Assembly: GCA_027886185.1 (NCBI GenBank)
Contig: WOAB01000506.1
Span: 1,116,001 to 1,180,000 of the forward strand
Direction: 5' to 3'
Source of the DNA: Rheum nobile
Taxonomy: Eukaryota; Streptophyta; Magnoliopsida; Caryophyllales; Polygonaceae
Length of the DNA: 64,000 nucleotides
The position numbers and the translations under genes are program-made. The notes under the pieces are model-generated. The model was not told where the DNA came from and ran no database searches. It saw nothing but the letters and a program-made list of their open reading frames with translations. Numbering within the stretch: position 1 is the first letter of the stretch; the number at the start of each line of letters is the position of its first letter. Of this stretch, positions 1-10,315 are shown in pieces.

Positions 1-3000
1 CAGATGAAGAAGAGGGGGCCGGGAGACTTGAGGGGGAAGGTGGTGGTGCCGGAGCTGTCGGTGGTGATGGCGTTGCCGATGGTGCACGTGGAGTAGTCGC
101 TCTGGCTTACCAAATCCACCGTATGCCCACTTGCGTATTTAAACACTGTTGCAGTTATTAATCCTGGATTAGTACATTCACATATGATAAATTTAGGGAG
201 GAGAATATTTTTGTGGAAAAAGCTTGATTGTATTCATTGATATCTGGCGGTATATAGTTACAAAGAGAATCCTATTAAGGATAGATAATATTTAAAAAAT
301 AAAAGACTTATTTCGTAAGATAAATAAATATGTAAAAGATAATATTCTCAATACTCTCCCTCAAGTTGGAGCATGTGGATCAACGATGCCCAACTTGCCC
401 AATAACAGCTGAAATTGCGATTTCGCGAGAGCCTTTGTAAACAAATCTACGGGCTGGAGAGCAGTAGATAGATGCTTGGTGACAATGTTGCCAGATTGAA
501 CATGATTCCTAATCAAATGGCAATCAATCTCGATATGTTTGGTACGCTCATGAAATACAGGATTGGCAGCTATATACAGGGCTGCCTGGCTGTCACAAAA
601 GAGAGACATGGGAGTTGAATGGCGAACGCCCAGAGACTTGAGCAGCGACTTTAGCCAGACTAACTCACAGCAGGCGGAGGCCATAGCCCGGTATTCGGCT
701 TCAGTTGATGAACGAGATACCGTGGCCTGTTTCTTCGTCTTCCAAGAAATAGGAGAGTGACCAAGCATCACATAGTAGCCGGTGATGGAGCGACACGTAA
801 TCGGACACGACGCCCAATCAGAATCACAAAAAGCTGTGAGCTGCAGAGAACTCGTGGTTGAAAGGAGTAAGCCCTGACCGGGATGCCCTTTTAAGTAATG
901 AAGTACTCGAAGAGCAGCGTTCCAATGGTCAAGTTTCGGTGCCTGCATGAATTGAGCTAGTGTATGGACGGAGTAAGACAGCTCGGGTCGAGTGATGGTG
1001 AGATAAATAAGACACCCAATAAGACGACGATAGTGTTCGGGATGCTCAAAGTCAGCACTCACCGAGACGGCCAGTTGATGATTCTGCTCCATAGGGAACT
1101 CGGTTGGCTTAGCAGCAAGGAGGCCAGCTTCAGACAAAATATCCAGCGTATACTTTCGTTGAGAGAGAAATAAACCAGAAGAATTTCGAGCAATTTCAAT
1201 ACCGAGGAAGTACTTCAAAGTACCCAAATCCTTCATATGGAAGCAAGAGCTAAGATAAGCTTTGAATCTAGCTATAGCGGCCGGATCATTCCATGCAATT
1301 ATCAAGTCATCCACATAGACGAGGACCTGAAGTGTAACGTCTCCCAACTTATAAGAGAAAAAGGAATAGCCATCATAACTCTGATGAAAGCCAAAAAGAC
1401 GAAGAGATGAAGATAGCTTGGCAAACCAATTACGGGGAGCTTGCTTGAGGCCGTAAAGAGATTTCTGCAGACGACATACATGCCCTGGAGCCACATTAGG
1501 GAGACCAGGTGGCGGTATCATGAACACTTCCTCATTCAAATCACCATGAAGGAAAGCATTATGAACATCCATCTGATGGAGTTCCCAGCCACGAATAGCG
1601 GCCACTGATAGAAAAACTCGAACTGATGCCATCTTGGCAACAGGCGCAAAGGTCTAAGAAAAATCAATGCCCTCTACCTGCCGATTTCCGAGTACTACTA
1701 AACGGGCCTTGTATCTCTCAATTGACCCATTAGCATTGTACTTAATGCGATACACCCACTTGCAACCAATTGGTTTCTTGCCCGGAGGTAGAGAAGATAG
1801 AGTCCATGTCCCATTACGCTCAAGAGCTTGAAGCTCAGAATTCAAAGCAGCCCGCCATGACTCGTGTTGAACCGCCTCTTTAAAGGAGGAGGGCTCGGTG
1901 CCAGCTGTTACAGCTGCTAAAAAACGGGTATGGGAAACAGAAAATTTAGCACAGGAAACGTAAGATGCTAAAGGGTAGGGTGTACCCGAGGACGACGATT
2001 GTGGCGCGGGTGTAGAAGACGAGGCAGGGGGGTTTATTTGCAAGACCGTCTGACAAACATAGTCTTGGAACCGGACTGAAGGCTTCCTTTGTCTGAAGCT
2101 TTGACGAATAACAGTGGAAGAGGTATTACGGGGCTGAACTGGAACGATTGCAGAATCACTCGGAGGCAAGTCAGCAATTTGCTGCTCAACAGAGACTGAT
2201 GTCGGTGTGTCCGTAGGAGCGGTAACTGGCTCGCTAGAAGACTGAGCAGTCTCCAAGCTCCCCCTTACGTCGGAAGGAGGGGGTGGATCGTCATACACAG
2301 CAGGTGAAGGCATTTGCACATGCTGAACTGGTTGCTCTGGAGCTGGCTGTGCAAATGGGAAAACTTTCTCAAAGAATACTACGTCCCTGCTAGCAAACAG
2401 CTCTTTAGTTTCCAAATCATAGAGAGACCAACCTCTTTTTCCCGAAGGATAACCGATGAATATACACTTGTGACTCCTAGGAGCGAATTTATCTCGACTC
2501 TTAGGATTTTGAGCAGCAAAACAGAGGCACCCGAACACACGGATATGAGAATAAGAGGGCAATCACTGGTGGAGTACCTCGTAAGGAGAGCGATCGTCTA
2601 AGAGCGGTGTCGGTGTTCGGTTGATCAAATATGCTGCAGTAGAGACGCACTCAGCCCAAAATTCAACCGGAACATGCGCCTGAAAGCGCAATGCACGAGT
2701 GACATTCAACAAATGACGATGTTTGCGCTCGGCTCGCCCATTTTGTTGCGGAGTAGCCACACAGGATGTCTCGAAGGATATCCCCTGAGCAGCAAAATAC
2801 GGTTGCAAAGGTAAGAATTCAGTCCCATTATCTGCTCGAACACGCCGAACTTGAGTGTGGAATTGAGTACGCACAAAAGCACAAAAATTCTGAAATTTAG
2901 AGGCAACATCTGCTTTGGAAGTTAGAAAATATAGCCATACGGTCCGCGAATGATCGTCAACAATTGTGAGAAAGGAACGAGCACCATTGAAAGACGGAGT

Positions 3001-6000
3001 ATTGTAAGGACCCCAAACATCGCAATGAACCAAATCAAATATTTCTGTGGCTTTATTGATGCTATCAGGAAAAGATAATCTTGTTTGTTTTGCTTTAAAA
3101 CAAGAAGTACATGGAGCTATGTGTTCCAAAGAATCTGTAGTCAAATTGAAAGATGAAATAGAAGATAAAATAGACGACGATGGATGACCCAAACGCCGAT
3201 GCCACAAAGTTGCTGAATCTGCAGACAGTTGAGCTGAGGAAGCTCGGACAGCAAAACTGAGCAGCTACAGCCAATAAACCCCGCCTTGCACTCTACCCAC
3301 GCCAATCACCGTCCTCGAGTGGATTTCCTGAAGCACGCAAATTGTAGGAATAAGAAGAATAATTAATTGGAGTTCACTGGCCAACTGAGCACTTGATATC
3401 AAATTGCAATTTAAATGGGGAACAAGTAGAACATGAGATAGACAATAATCTCCCATAAACATGCGGCCTGCTTTCGTAGCAGAAGAAATTTGACCATCAG
3501 GAAGCTTATTAGCAATGGGTTGCACATCGGTAACATCTCGAAGAAGAGTAGAGTCGCCCGTCATATGAAACGAGGCGCCAGTGTCTAAAATCCAGGGAGA
3601 AAGAGTCATACCAGAATTTTCTCTAGCTTGCAGAGTACCGAACATGGCCATTACAGCAGACCATTGTTCGTTGTTGAGCGTTGGTCCGAAAGCAGCACGA
3701 TCAGCGGTTATGACTGCGGAAATAGAACCGGTGGAAGGAGATTGAACAGCGTTGGCGGCTGCACTAGGCGGTGTAGACGACTGCTGATTCTGTTTGGCCT
3801 GATCCCGAGCAGCCCATTTTTCCTTACGCCACGCAGGATAGCCCACGAGTTTGTAGCAGTCAACCTTCTCATGGCCATTACGACCACAATAAGAGCAGAG
3901 GAGATGTTTCTTGCTAGTGGAGGGCGGCGCGCTGGAGGATGAGGAAGAGCTTGATGGTGTTGTCGGAGGTGGCGAGAGCCGCTGTTGCCGAGCAACAAAG
4001 GCGACCGTCTCGTTTGATGCCTCGCGAGATGAAACCACCATTTTGAGACACTCTTCTTGAACAGCCAGTGCGTAGATGCGGTTGAGAGATGGCAAAGGAT
4101 TATGTGCCATAAGATTTGAGCAAAGAGAGCCGAACATGTTGTCATCTAGTCCAATGAGAAATTGATAGGCATGTTCTTCCTCATGTTCTTGAGACCATAA
4201 GGAGTTGAGTTTGCACTTGCACAACCCACAAGAACAGTTGCGAACAGGTACGTGGTTCGCCAACTCCTCCCAAAGTTTCTTCAATGTATTGTAATATGCA
4301 GCGACGCTCTGGCCGGCTTGGCGACAACTACCGATCTGGGCGCGCAATTGGAGCTTCCGAGGACCATTACCGACGTTGAAACGCTAACGAAGATCATTCC
4401 ACAACTGTCGGACAGTGGGAAAATAGGAAACAGAGGAGCGAAGAGAGGGGTCAATGGATTGAATGACCCAACTCACCAGCATGGAGTTGACCATGCGCCA
4501 GTCATCAAGAGTTGGATGAGTCGTTGAAGAGGAATCTGGCTGAATCAACGTACCATCCAAAAATCCAAGCTTGTGTTTGGCACAAAGGGAATTGCGGAAA
4601 GCAGTAACCCATTCATCATAGTTATCTCCCTTAAACACCACCGGGCAGATTGGGAGACTCGGGTGATCGAAAGGGTGTAAATAATAGGGTGACGAGACGT
4701 TGATCGGAACTTCCTTGGTAGGGTCAGACATCTCGAAAAAGATTATAGCGACGCCGATGAATGAAACCGACGAGAAGATGGCTGCTAAAGGGCGGCCAAA
4801 AAAAAGGGCAAAAAAGGGGGTGGCAGCGGAATGTGTTTATGGATCGATTAGGCTAATACCATATCAAATTTAGACAATGGGCCGTGGGCCAACCCGGGGG
4901 CGTGTGGGTATGTATGGCACAACTTGCGCGTATGGGCCTAGTACATAAGCCTAGTGGGGTTCCATCCTAAAACCAATTGACAATAGGAGGAGTAGCCCAT
5001 TAAGCTTATATACTAGGCAAGTTATGTCCTAACTTTAGATGTGGGATGGGTATTCTAACAGACTTATTTAAGTCTGTTAGAATACCACTTATGATGTTGA
5101 AATACTTATTTCAGGCTTATTTAAGTCTTGTTAATTTAGCTCGCAAGAATGACATCCCGTGACTATGAGGTTATGAAGTCGAGTTTCCTTCCTCATTGTA
5201 ATGACATAAGTTATGTTACTTGGACACGATAATTTGGCCTTCGTATCCGGGTCGACACGACCCGACATGAATCCGGGTTCGGATACGCCTAGTTGTCCTC
5301 GAATACGAGCAATGACGAATCTAGGGGAGGCTTGATATGTGCATCAATGGCGGCGTGAATTAGGAAAAAGAGGACCTAATCGGGAAGAAGACGGTCTTTG
5401 TTACTCTGTCCTCTCCCAGATCCCGCCCACCCTCCTTTCATTTGATATTGGGCCGAATATGTAGATTCATATTGGGCTGCCCTTCCATTTGTTTTATTTT
5501 TTTAAACCTAATTGGGAAGAAGTTAGCTTAATTTAAAATTGTAATATGTTACCTACCAACGAAGTTAGCATTATTTAAATATTTTTATTGAATTTGAAGT
5601 CATGTTTGTTACTCCCTCCGTATGAAAAAGATTGGCATTCTAGAGTTTGTGATGTGATCCGAGCCCACCTGGGTCTGCCTTCCCATGGTCTGCCTCGATC
5701 GACGGTCTGACCCAGCGGCCCAGCCCACGGCCTGCCTCAATCGGCGGTCTGACCGCTGGCGCCCTGATCACAGAGCAGGGCTGCAGCCCCTGCACCCCAA
5801 CCTGGAGGGAGGCCCCCCACCAACATCCTGGAGGATTAACAGGCGCAAGCCTCCCTCCAGGTTGGGGTGCAGGGGCTGCAACCCTGCTCTGTGATCAGGG
5901 CGCCAGCGGTCAGACCGCTGATTGAGGCAGACCGTGGGCTGGGCCGCTGGGTCAGACCGTCGATCGAGGCAGACCATGGGAAGACGGGCCCAGGTGGGCT

Positions 6001-8489
6001 CGGATCACATCATAAAAGTGCACTTTTATGATGCGATTCTTGGTGGACCCCACAGGTCATGGACTCACCTGGGTCCTGTGGACTGTTAGCCACCCAGCCG
6101 GTCCCTCAGTCGGAGAATGCCAGCTGGCGAGGCCTAGCCCAACCAAGAACGCCATGGGCTGCAGCCCATACACCACAACCTGCAAGGGCCTATTAAGGCT
6201 TTAATTGCAGGATGTTGTCAGGGGGGATCGAACCCCTAACCTTTGACATATCCCTAATTTCATGGGAGATATGCCAACCAACTATACTGCAGCTCAATTG
6301 GTGATACAAGTGTGCATGGATTTGCCCTTGTATCAAAGGTTGGGGGTTCGATTCCCCCCAGCAGCAACCCACTCAGCAAGGCCTCGTGCCTACTGGGAGA
6401 CGGGTTGGGGTGTACGGTCTGCAGACCTGGGAGGGTTGAGCGCCAGCGGTCCGATCGCCGACTCGAGGCAGACCGTGGGCTGGGCCGTTGGGTCAGATCG
6501 CCGACTTGAGGCAGACCAAGTGAAGGCGGTCCCAAGTGGGCTCAAACCTCATCATAAAAGTGCACTTTTATGATTCGATTCTTGGTGGACCCCACAGGCC
6601 ATGGACTCACCTGGGTCCTGTGGGCTGTTAGCCACCCAGTCGGTCCCTCAGTCGGAGAACGCCAGCTGGAGAGGCCTAGCTCAACCAAGAACGCCATGGG
6701 CTGCAGCCCATACACCCCAACCTGCAAGGAGTGTAGTTGGTTGGCATATCTCCCATGGAATTGGGGATCTGTCAAAGGTCAGGGGTTCGATCCCCCTTGA
6801 CAACATCCTGCAATTAAAGCCTTAATAGGCCCTTGCAAGTTGGGGTGTATGGGCTGCAGCCCATGGCGTTCTTGGTTGGGCTAGGCCTCGCCAGCTGGCG
6901 TTCTCCGACTGAGGGACCGGCTGGGTGGCTAACAGCCCACAGGACCCAGGTGAGTCCATGGCCTGTGGGGTCCACCAAGAATCGCATCAGTTTGATACAC
7001 TTATTAAGAAATACAATGATTACCCTATATTTTCATAAATTTTTCTTAAAATTTATAAGTATTTAATAATTCACCTCAATTGTAGCCAATAAACATAGAG
7101 AATTTGTATAAAAAGAGCAAAAAATACAATTTTCGATGTCAAATCCCGTAACTCACTAATAATTTATTACCAAAACACCTAAAATGACAATATTTTCTAT
7201 ACAAAAATTATGGGCTGACAACCTTTTCAAAACGGATGGAGTATTATATTTCTAAAAAAAAAAATTATTGTAATATTCTCATACTCGTGTCCAAAGTTAG
7301 GACGATGTACCCGTATCTATTTTTTTTGGAAATGACGTACCTGACACTCGGTTCTGTACCTGTGCCCATGTAGCATAGGACCTAAGTGCCACATATGGAC
7401 CAAATATCTAAACCCTAGTATATTGCCAATTAATTTTGAAAAGGATCCTACTATGCCTATGTGCTGAGCTTGTATGTGTGTGCACTCGACTTTCAATCTA
7501 CTTATCTACCTTTGGCTCCGCGGACTTCAACATAGAAAAACCCTAATAAGGTGAAATGTCATCCAATGATAGATGGGGTTTATAGGGAAAGAATTCTTGG
7601 GATCACAAGCATAAGTCTATATAATGTTCTATTTCCTCCTAATTAAGTAGATCCACTAGTAAATTTGTGATACAAATTTCTCAAACCGATTGATCAATTA
7701 TTCAGTTCCTACTTCCTACTTCCTATACTATCGCCTTTATAAGAATAGTTGATTGAAATAGTTTTGGTTTTGCATCACGTGTAGAGGAACTATCGAATTT
7801 CGTGTTCAGTCCCTCGCGTATAAGATTTTCTTAAGCTACAGATAATCTCGTCCAACAGGTAGGAATTCAATTTCTACCTGTTGAACGAGATTATTGAATC
7901 GGGTTGAATGATCAAATATATTGTGGATGGATGATCAGGTCGGGTCAATTATATTTCGGATGAATGACCGGGTCGGGTGATCATGTCGGGTTGTCACCCG
8001 AATTCAACCTGTTTCATCACCCAATTACTCGAAATTTGATTTTGATCCGCGTTTTTTCGGATTTTCACCTATTTTTTTAGGCTGGTTTTCTCGAGTATCC
8101 GTCAGGTGCGAGTAAGACTATCAAATCCTAGGTAGGAATTAGACTCCAACACGGGTTACAAATACACTTTGATCTCCGTATGTTCTGTAAAAAAAGGTAA
8201 CATGTTTCTTCATTTTCACCAAAAACAGGCGCTTCTTCATTATGTTTAAGGTTTGAACTCAAATATATAAAGAGAGAGTTAGAAAGAGTAAAAATGATAG
8301 AGATGAATATATACCAAGGGTGTCGCCGACGACAAAGGTGGTGGAGGAAGCCCAAGTAGAATAATCAACTCCGATGGTCCATCCTGATTTGTCTCCCACT
8401 CTGTATACTCTGCCCAAGCATCTCTCAAATCCAACCCCCACTAGTAGTACTACTACTACTACTGCTCCTTCAATTCCTCTCATCTTCAT
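1..8489 (-). CDS. Phytocyanin (plastocyanin-like blue copper protein), two exons, 3' end off window
   Basis: Exon 1 is 8489-8315 and exon 2 is 145-1, continuing beyond the left edge. Exon 1 encodes a hydrophobic signal peptide (about residues 1-26), then VYRVGDKSGWTIG and FVVGDTL, typical of the phytocyanin N-terminus. Exon 2 restores the frame across a phase-1 intron: the last G of exon 1 plus TG gives Val, reading DTL-VFKYASGHTV. The donor is G|GTATAT at 8314 and the acceptor is CAACAG|TG at 146, with a TACTAAT branch-like site upstream. Visible family residues are the first copper His (SGHTV) and the disulphide Cys (DYSTC). The copper-ligand Cys codon (FFI-TG.) is cut by the window edge. 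Family members are secreted or membrane-anchored electron-transfer-type proteins; the subtype (uclacyanin, stellacyanin, early nodulin-like) depends on the missing part. The 8169-bp intron is unusual because this intron is normally short. Confidence 0.9.
361..4731 (-). pseudogene. Copia gag-pol polyprotein with four in-frame stop codons
   Basis: One reading frame of 1456 codons runs from 4731 to the stop at 361-363. Order: gag start (from 4731), CCHC zinc knuckle (CSYCGRNGHEKVDC), protease (WILDTGASFHM), integrase zinc finger (WHRRLGHP..CTSCFKAK), integrase core (HCDVWGP, RADNGTEF, PQQNGRAERKH), reverse transcriptase (MDVHNAFLHGDL, VLVYVDDLII) and RNase H (FCDSDWA, SSTEAEYRAM). The frame never shifts. 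It is interrupted by TAG at 4384-4386, TAG at 3265-3267, TGA at 2563-2565 and TAG at 1654-1656. At least two sit where the family has Gln (for example FS*TFAPVA), which fits CAG-to-TAG change at a methylated CHG site. The copy should not be autonomous. Lineage not assigned. Confidence 0.9.
4862..5060 (-). repeat. LTR-like block at the 5' end of the copia element, related to the TRIM LTRs at 61466-62554
   Basis: This 199-bp block starts TGTTAGAATA and ends TTTGATA directly before a primer-binding-site-like sequence. About 90 bp, including CCTAGTATATAAGC and CTCCTATTGTCAATTGG, closely match the TRIM LTRs 56 kb away, which have nearly the same length (197 bp). That is the basis for grouping them in one LTR family. 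Confidence 0.7.
5050..5085. repeat. Near-perfect 17-bp inverted repeat at the LTR edge
   Basis: GTATTCTAACAGACTTA (5050-5066) is repeated inverted at 5069-5085 with a 2-bp gap. Each arm contains TGTTAGAATAC, the start of the LTR, so this may be a head-to-head junction of two LTR starts. Confidence 0.75.
5650..6009. repeat. Large palindrome, arms about 165 bp
   Basis: The left arm starts GATGTGATCCGAGCCC and the right arm ends GGGCTCGGATCACATC. The arms pair almost throughout (for example GCGCCCTGATCACAGAGCAG against CTGCTCTGTGATCAGGGCGC) around a short spacer near 5820-5850. The block is GC-rich. Open frames inside are symmetric shadows of the palindrome, not genes. Confidence 0.85.
6214..6291 (-). 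other. tRNA-like (Pol III box) sequence 1
   Basis: On the minus strand TAGTTGGTTGG resembles an A box. It is followed about 45 bp later by GGTTCGATCCC, an exact B-box consensus, inside a TΨC-arm-like hairpin (AGGGG..CCCCT). It is a near copy of the unit at 6731-6802 in opposite orientation. I do not see a complete cloverleaf, so it looks like a tRNA-derived repeat head, not a working tRNA gene. Confidence 0.5.
6289..6368 (+). other. tRNA-like (Pol III box) sequence 2
   Basis: GCAGCTCAATTGGT fits the A-box and D-arm consensus, and GGTTCGATTCC at 6345-6355 is a perfect B box inside a GGGGG..CCCCC stem. The middle (GATACAAG..CTTGTATC) can form an extra hairpin where an anticodon arm would be. 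It starts back to back with tRNA-like sequence 1. SINE head or decayed tRNA are both possible. Confidence 0.5.
6731..6802 (+). other. tRNA-like (Pol III box) sequence 3
   Basis: GTGTAGTTGGTTGGCATATC begins the unit, and the B box GGTTCGATCCC lies at 6784-6794. It is the inverted partner of sequence 1, so sequences 1 and 3 form part of the arms of the composite foldback. Confidence 0.5.
7242..8314. other. Remainder of the phytocyanin intron
   Basis: No gene is seen. A hairpin lies at 7844-7892 (arms of about 19 bp, containing CAACAGGTAG and CTACCTGTTG). Positions 7905-8000 are rich in GGGTCGGGT-type repeats like those of the hAT-like elements elsewhere in the window. Positions 7385-7480 weakly resemble the TRIM-type LTR (CCTATGTGCTGAGCTTG). 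Confidence 0.5.
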
Positions 8490-8532
8490 TTATTAAATTC
8501 CTGCAAATTAATGCTCTAATGTTGAACCTTGC

Positions 8533-8540
8533 TTTTTATA
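8533..8540 (-). promoter_or_regulatory. TATA box of the phytocyanin gene
   Basis: TATAAAAA reads on the minus strand about 45-50 bp upstream of the ATG at 8489. That spacing fits a short leader starting near 8505. It supports this ATG, although a second in-frame ATG lies two codons downstream. Confidence 0.6.
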
Positions 8541-9350
8541 GAGCTTTGTCTAGGCTTTTCACCACCTATTTAACTAAAATTAATCAAGTATTTTGATAAT
8601 ATCAACTATATAAGTTAAGCTCAATTTTTCCCATTCTATGAGATTCTCTTATAGATAGATAGAGGTTGTGATGGAATCATCACCCTATCAAATCATCAAC
8701 CATTCACTGAACTCGACATGACCAGCTTTTTTTCCATCTGTGAATACCCGAGTACTTTAATTTGATTATTAATTATTTGCTTTCAAATAAGCAGAATTAT
8801 ATAGAATCGTCATTATCTGCTCGACTTTTTATTCAAATCCAAAATCAATCATCCTACCTTACTACATTTATTTATTTGTTGTCCTTGATTGATAAATTTA
8901 TTTGGAAATATGTTTGGGTACTTATATATACAAGTTTTTGATCATTGGATGGCATGGTAATCCAATAAGCATTTATTCTTTAAACTTCCCAAAAGTATTA
9001 CACTTTGATAATTCTGAAGTTGAATCACTCTTGCTTCGAGTTTTATCAAAATGCTTCAATTAAAAGTAACACTTTTTTTTTCTAGATTAGAGTTACGATT
9101 GGCAGACAGATTGAGACGTTCAGATTCAGTGCTTTGCAAATTGCATCCATTTTAGTTTTTACCACCAAACTTGGGTGGCCAGTCTCTTCTTGGACATGAT
9201 ATGTAATTGGTGTTATCTTCTATGTTGGACCCACAAATAGATGCGTGAAAATGTAACAAGAGCCACAACTCAACTCAAATCCAAGTGAAATTTTATAGTT
9301 AAAAATGAAACCTTGTTTAATTAATAATATAAAACTACGTAGCTCGTAAA
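8541..9350. other. Intergenic region upstream of the phytocyanin gene
   Basis: AT-rich and single-copy in appearance. Apart from the TATA box I see no gene, repeat array or transposon end. Confidence 0.5.
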
Positions 9351-10315
9351 TTACTTGTGAAAGCAAATCCGCTCGAATCCACCTCAATCGTTCAAAAACT
9401 AAAGCTTGGACAGTAAAGACAAACGAAAAACAAGTTCGAACACCAGGAGTTGTTTACGCAGTTCGGACAAAGTCTTACGTTTGCGGAGTCCTCAGGAGGG
9501 GAGGCTCACCCTTCCACTAGGCAACTCAAAGGCCAAGAACAAGTTTGGGTACAAGCAAGCACACATAGAGCAAACTTAAGAAAACAACGCAAGAGCAGAA
9601 GAGGCACACAGGCCAAAAGAAAAGACGAGATAGAAAATGTCCCCTGGGAAGACAACGACAGAGCTTGCACACAAGCGAAGGCCCTTCGATCTCTCTTTCT
9701 GTATTTTGTCTCTCTAGCTTCAAGCTACAGCTTCGAGCAACAATGGAGGAACCAGAGTTATGCTCTCAGTGAAGAGAGCTCTCTAGGGTTTCCATCGGAG
9801 CAAGGAAGAGGAGCAACTTCAAGTTCTCTACCACGCTTCGAGCTACAGTAGAGGTTATATACCTCTACCCATTAATCCAAACGCGTCGTTTCACCAGTGG
9901 AGACCAGAGTCTAACAATGCGGCCAAGCCCAGAAAGCAGAGGAGGCCCAAACGGATAAACAGGCTCATTACAAGTGAAAGCTGAGACCAAGGGGTAAACA
10001 GGCCCAATGCTAGAGCCAGAGCTTCATGTGTGTGGCTGCCAAGGTACTAGGACCAACATTGGTCAAGTCACTCGAGCCCACATGTGCCTCCATGGCTAAG
10101 CCAGCCTGTTAACCCTTTGTCTGTACATTGTATTCTAATCTGCTCATTTGTAATGCTTGCAATAAACCAATCTATGTTCTAATTACAACAACTTAGGATT
10201 AGATTACATAACAAATGCCCTCCTAATTCAAATGTTGATGTAGTGTCAAGTGCCGCCAGTAGTGGGTGGGGTTCAGAGCCAACTGTCCGTCGTCGTCCTC
10301 TAGGTTAAGGTGGTC

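Larger units (their letters stand above)
201..5060 (-). mobile_element. Ty1/copia LTR retrotransposon (degenerate), inside the phytocyanin intron
   Basis: The coding part is 361-4731. In element orientation, the upstream side has LTR-like sequence at 5060-4862, starting TGTTAGAATA, with TAGTATATAAGC as a probable TATA region. It is directly followed by a primer-binding-site-like TGGTATTAGCC (4861-4851). Downstream of the polyprotein stop there is a purine tract (GAGGGAGAG), then a ~150-bp LTR-like block (349-201) bounded by GAGAATATT and AATATTCTC. The two LTR-like blocks do not resemble each other, so the element may be recombinant or one end may belong to another element. I see no convincing target duplication. 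Confidence 0.75.
6010..6990. repeat. Composite foldback unit: inverted arms 6010-6240 and 6760-6990 with a direct copy between
   Basis: GATGCGATTCTTGGTGGACC near 6025 returns inverted at about 6970-6990. The arms extend through CTGGGTCCTGTGG, GGGCTGCAGCCCATAC and GGCCCTTGCAAG into the tRNA-like units. A third copy runs directly at about 6550-6730, and 6375-6560 is a diverged copy of the right arm of the 5650-6009 palindrome. A short palindrome centred on GTGCAC (AAAAGTGCACTTTT) sits at the unit boundaries near 6018 and 6565. Confidence 0.75.
5612..7241. mobile_element. Stowaway-like (Tc1/mariner) element with nested insertions
   Basis: The left end CTCCCTCCGTATGAAAAAG (5612) pairs with the inverted right end, which reads CTCCATCCGTTTTGAAAAG ending at 7241. 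Both ends are flanked by TA (5610-5611, 7242-7243), the expected mariner target duplication. At 1.6 kb it is far longer than a normal Stowaway MITE because positions 5650 to about 6990 hold GC-rich palindromic units unlike the AT-rich ends. No transposase reading frame is seen. Confidence 0.65.

Noticed and set aside
6214..6802. Functional tRNA genes
   Set aside because: B boxes are exact, but acceptor stems and anticodon arms do not form a normal cloverleaf; better described as tRNA-derived repeats.
5685..7066. Several 65-103-codon open frames in both strands of the palindrome region
   Set aside because: They mirror each other across the palindromes and read repeated arm sequence; no family similarity.
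9450..9851. 133-codon plus-strand frame
   Set aside because: Lies entirely inside the copia LTR, antisense to its transcript; no similarity to a protein family.
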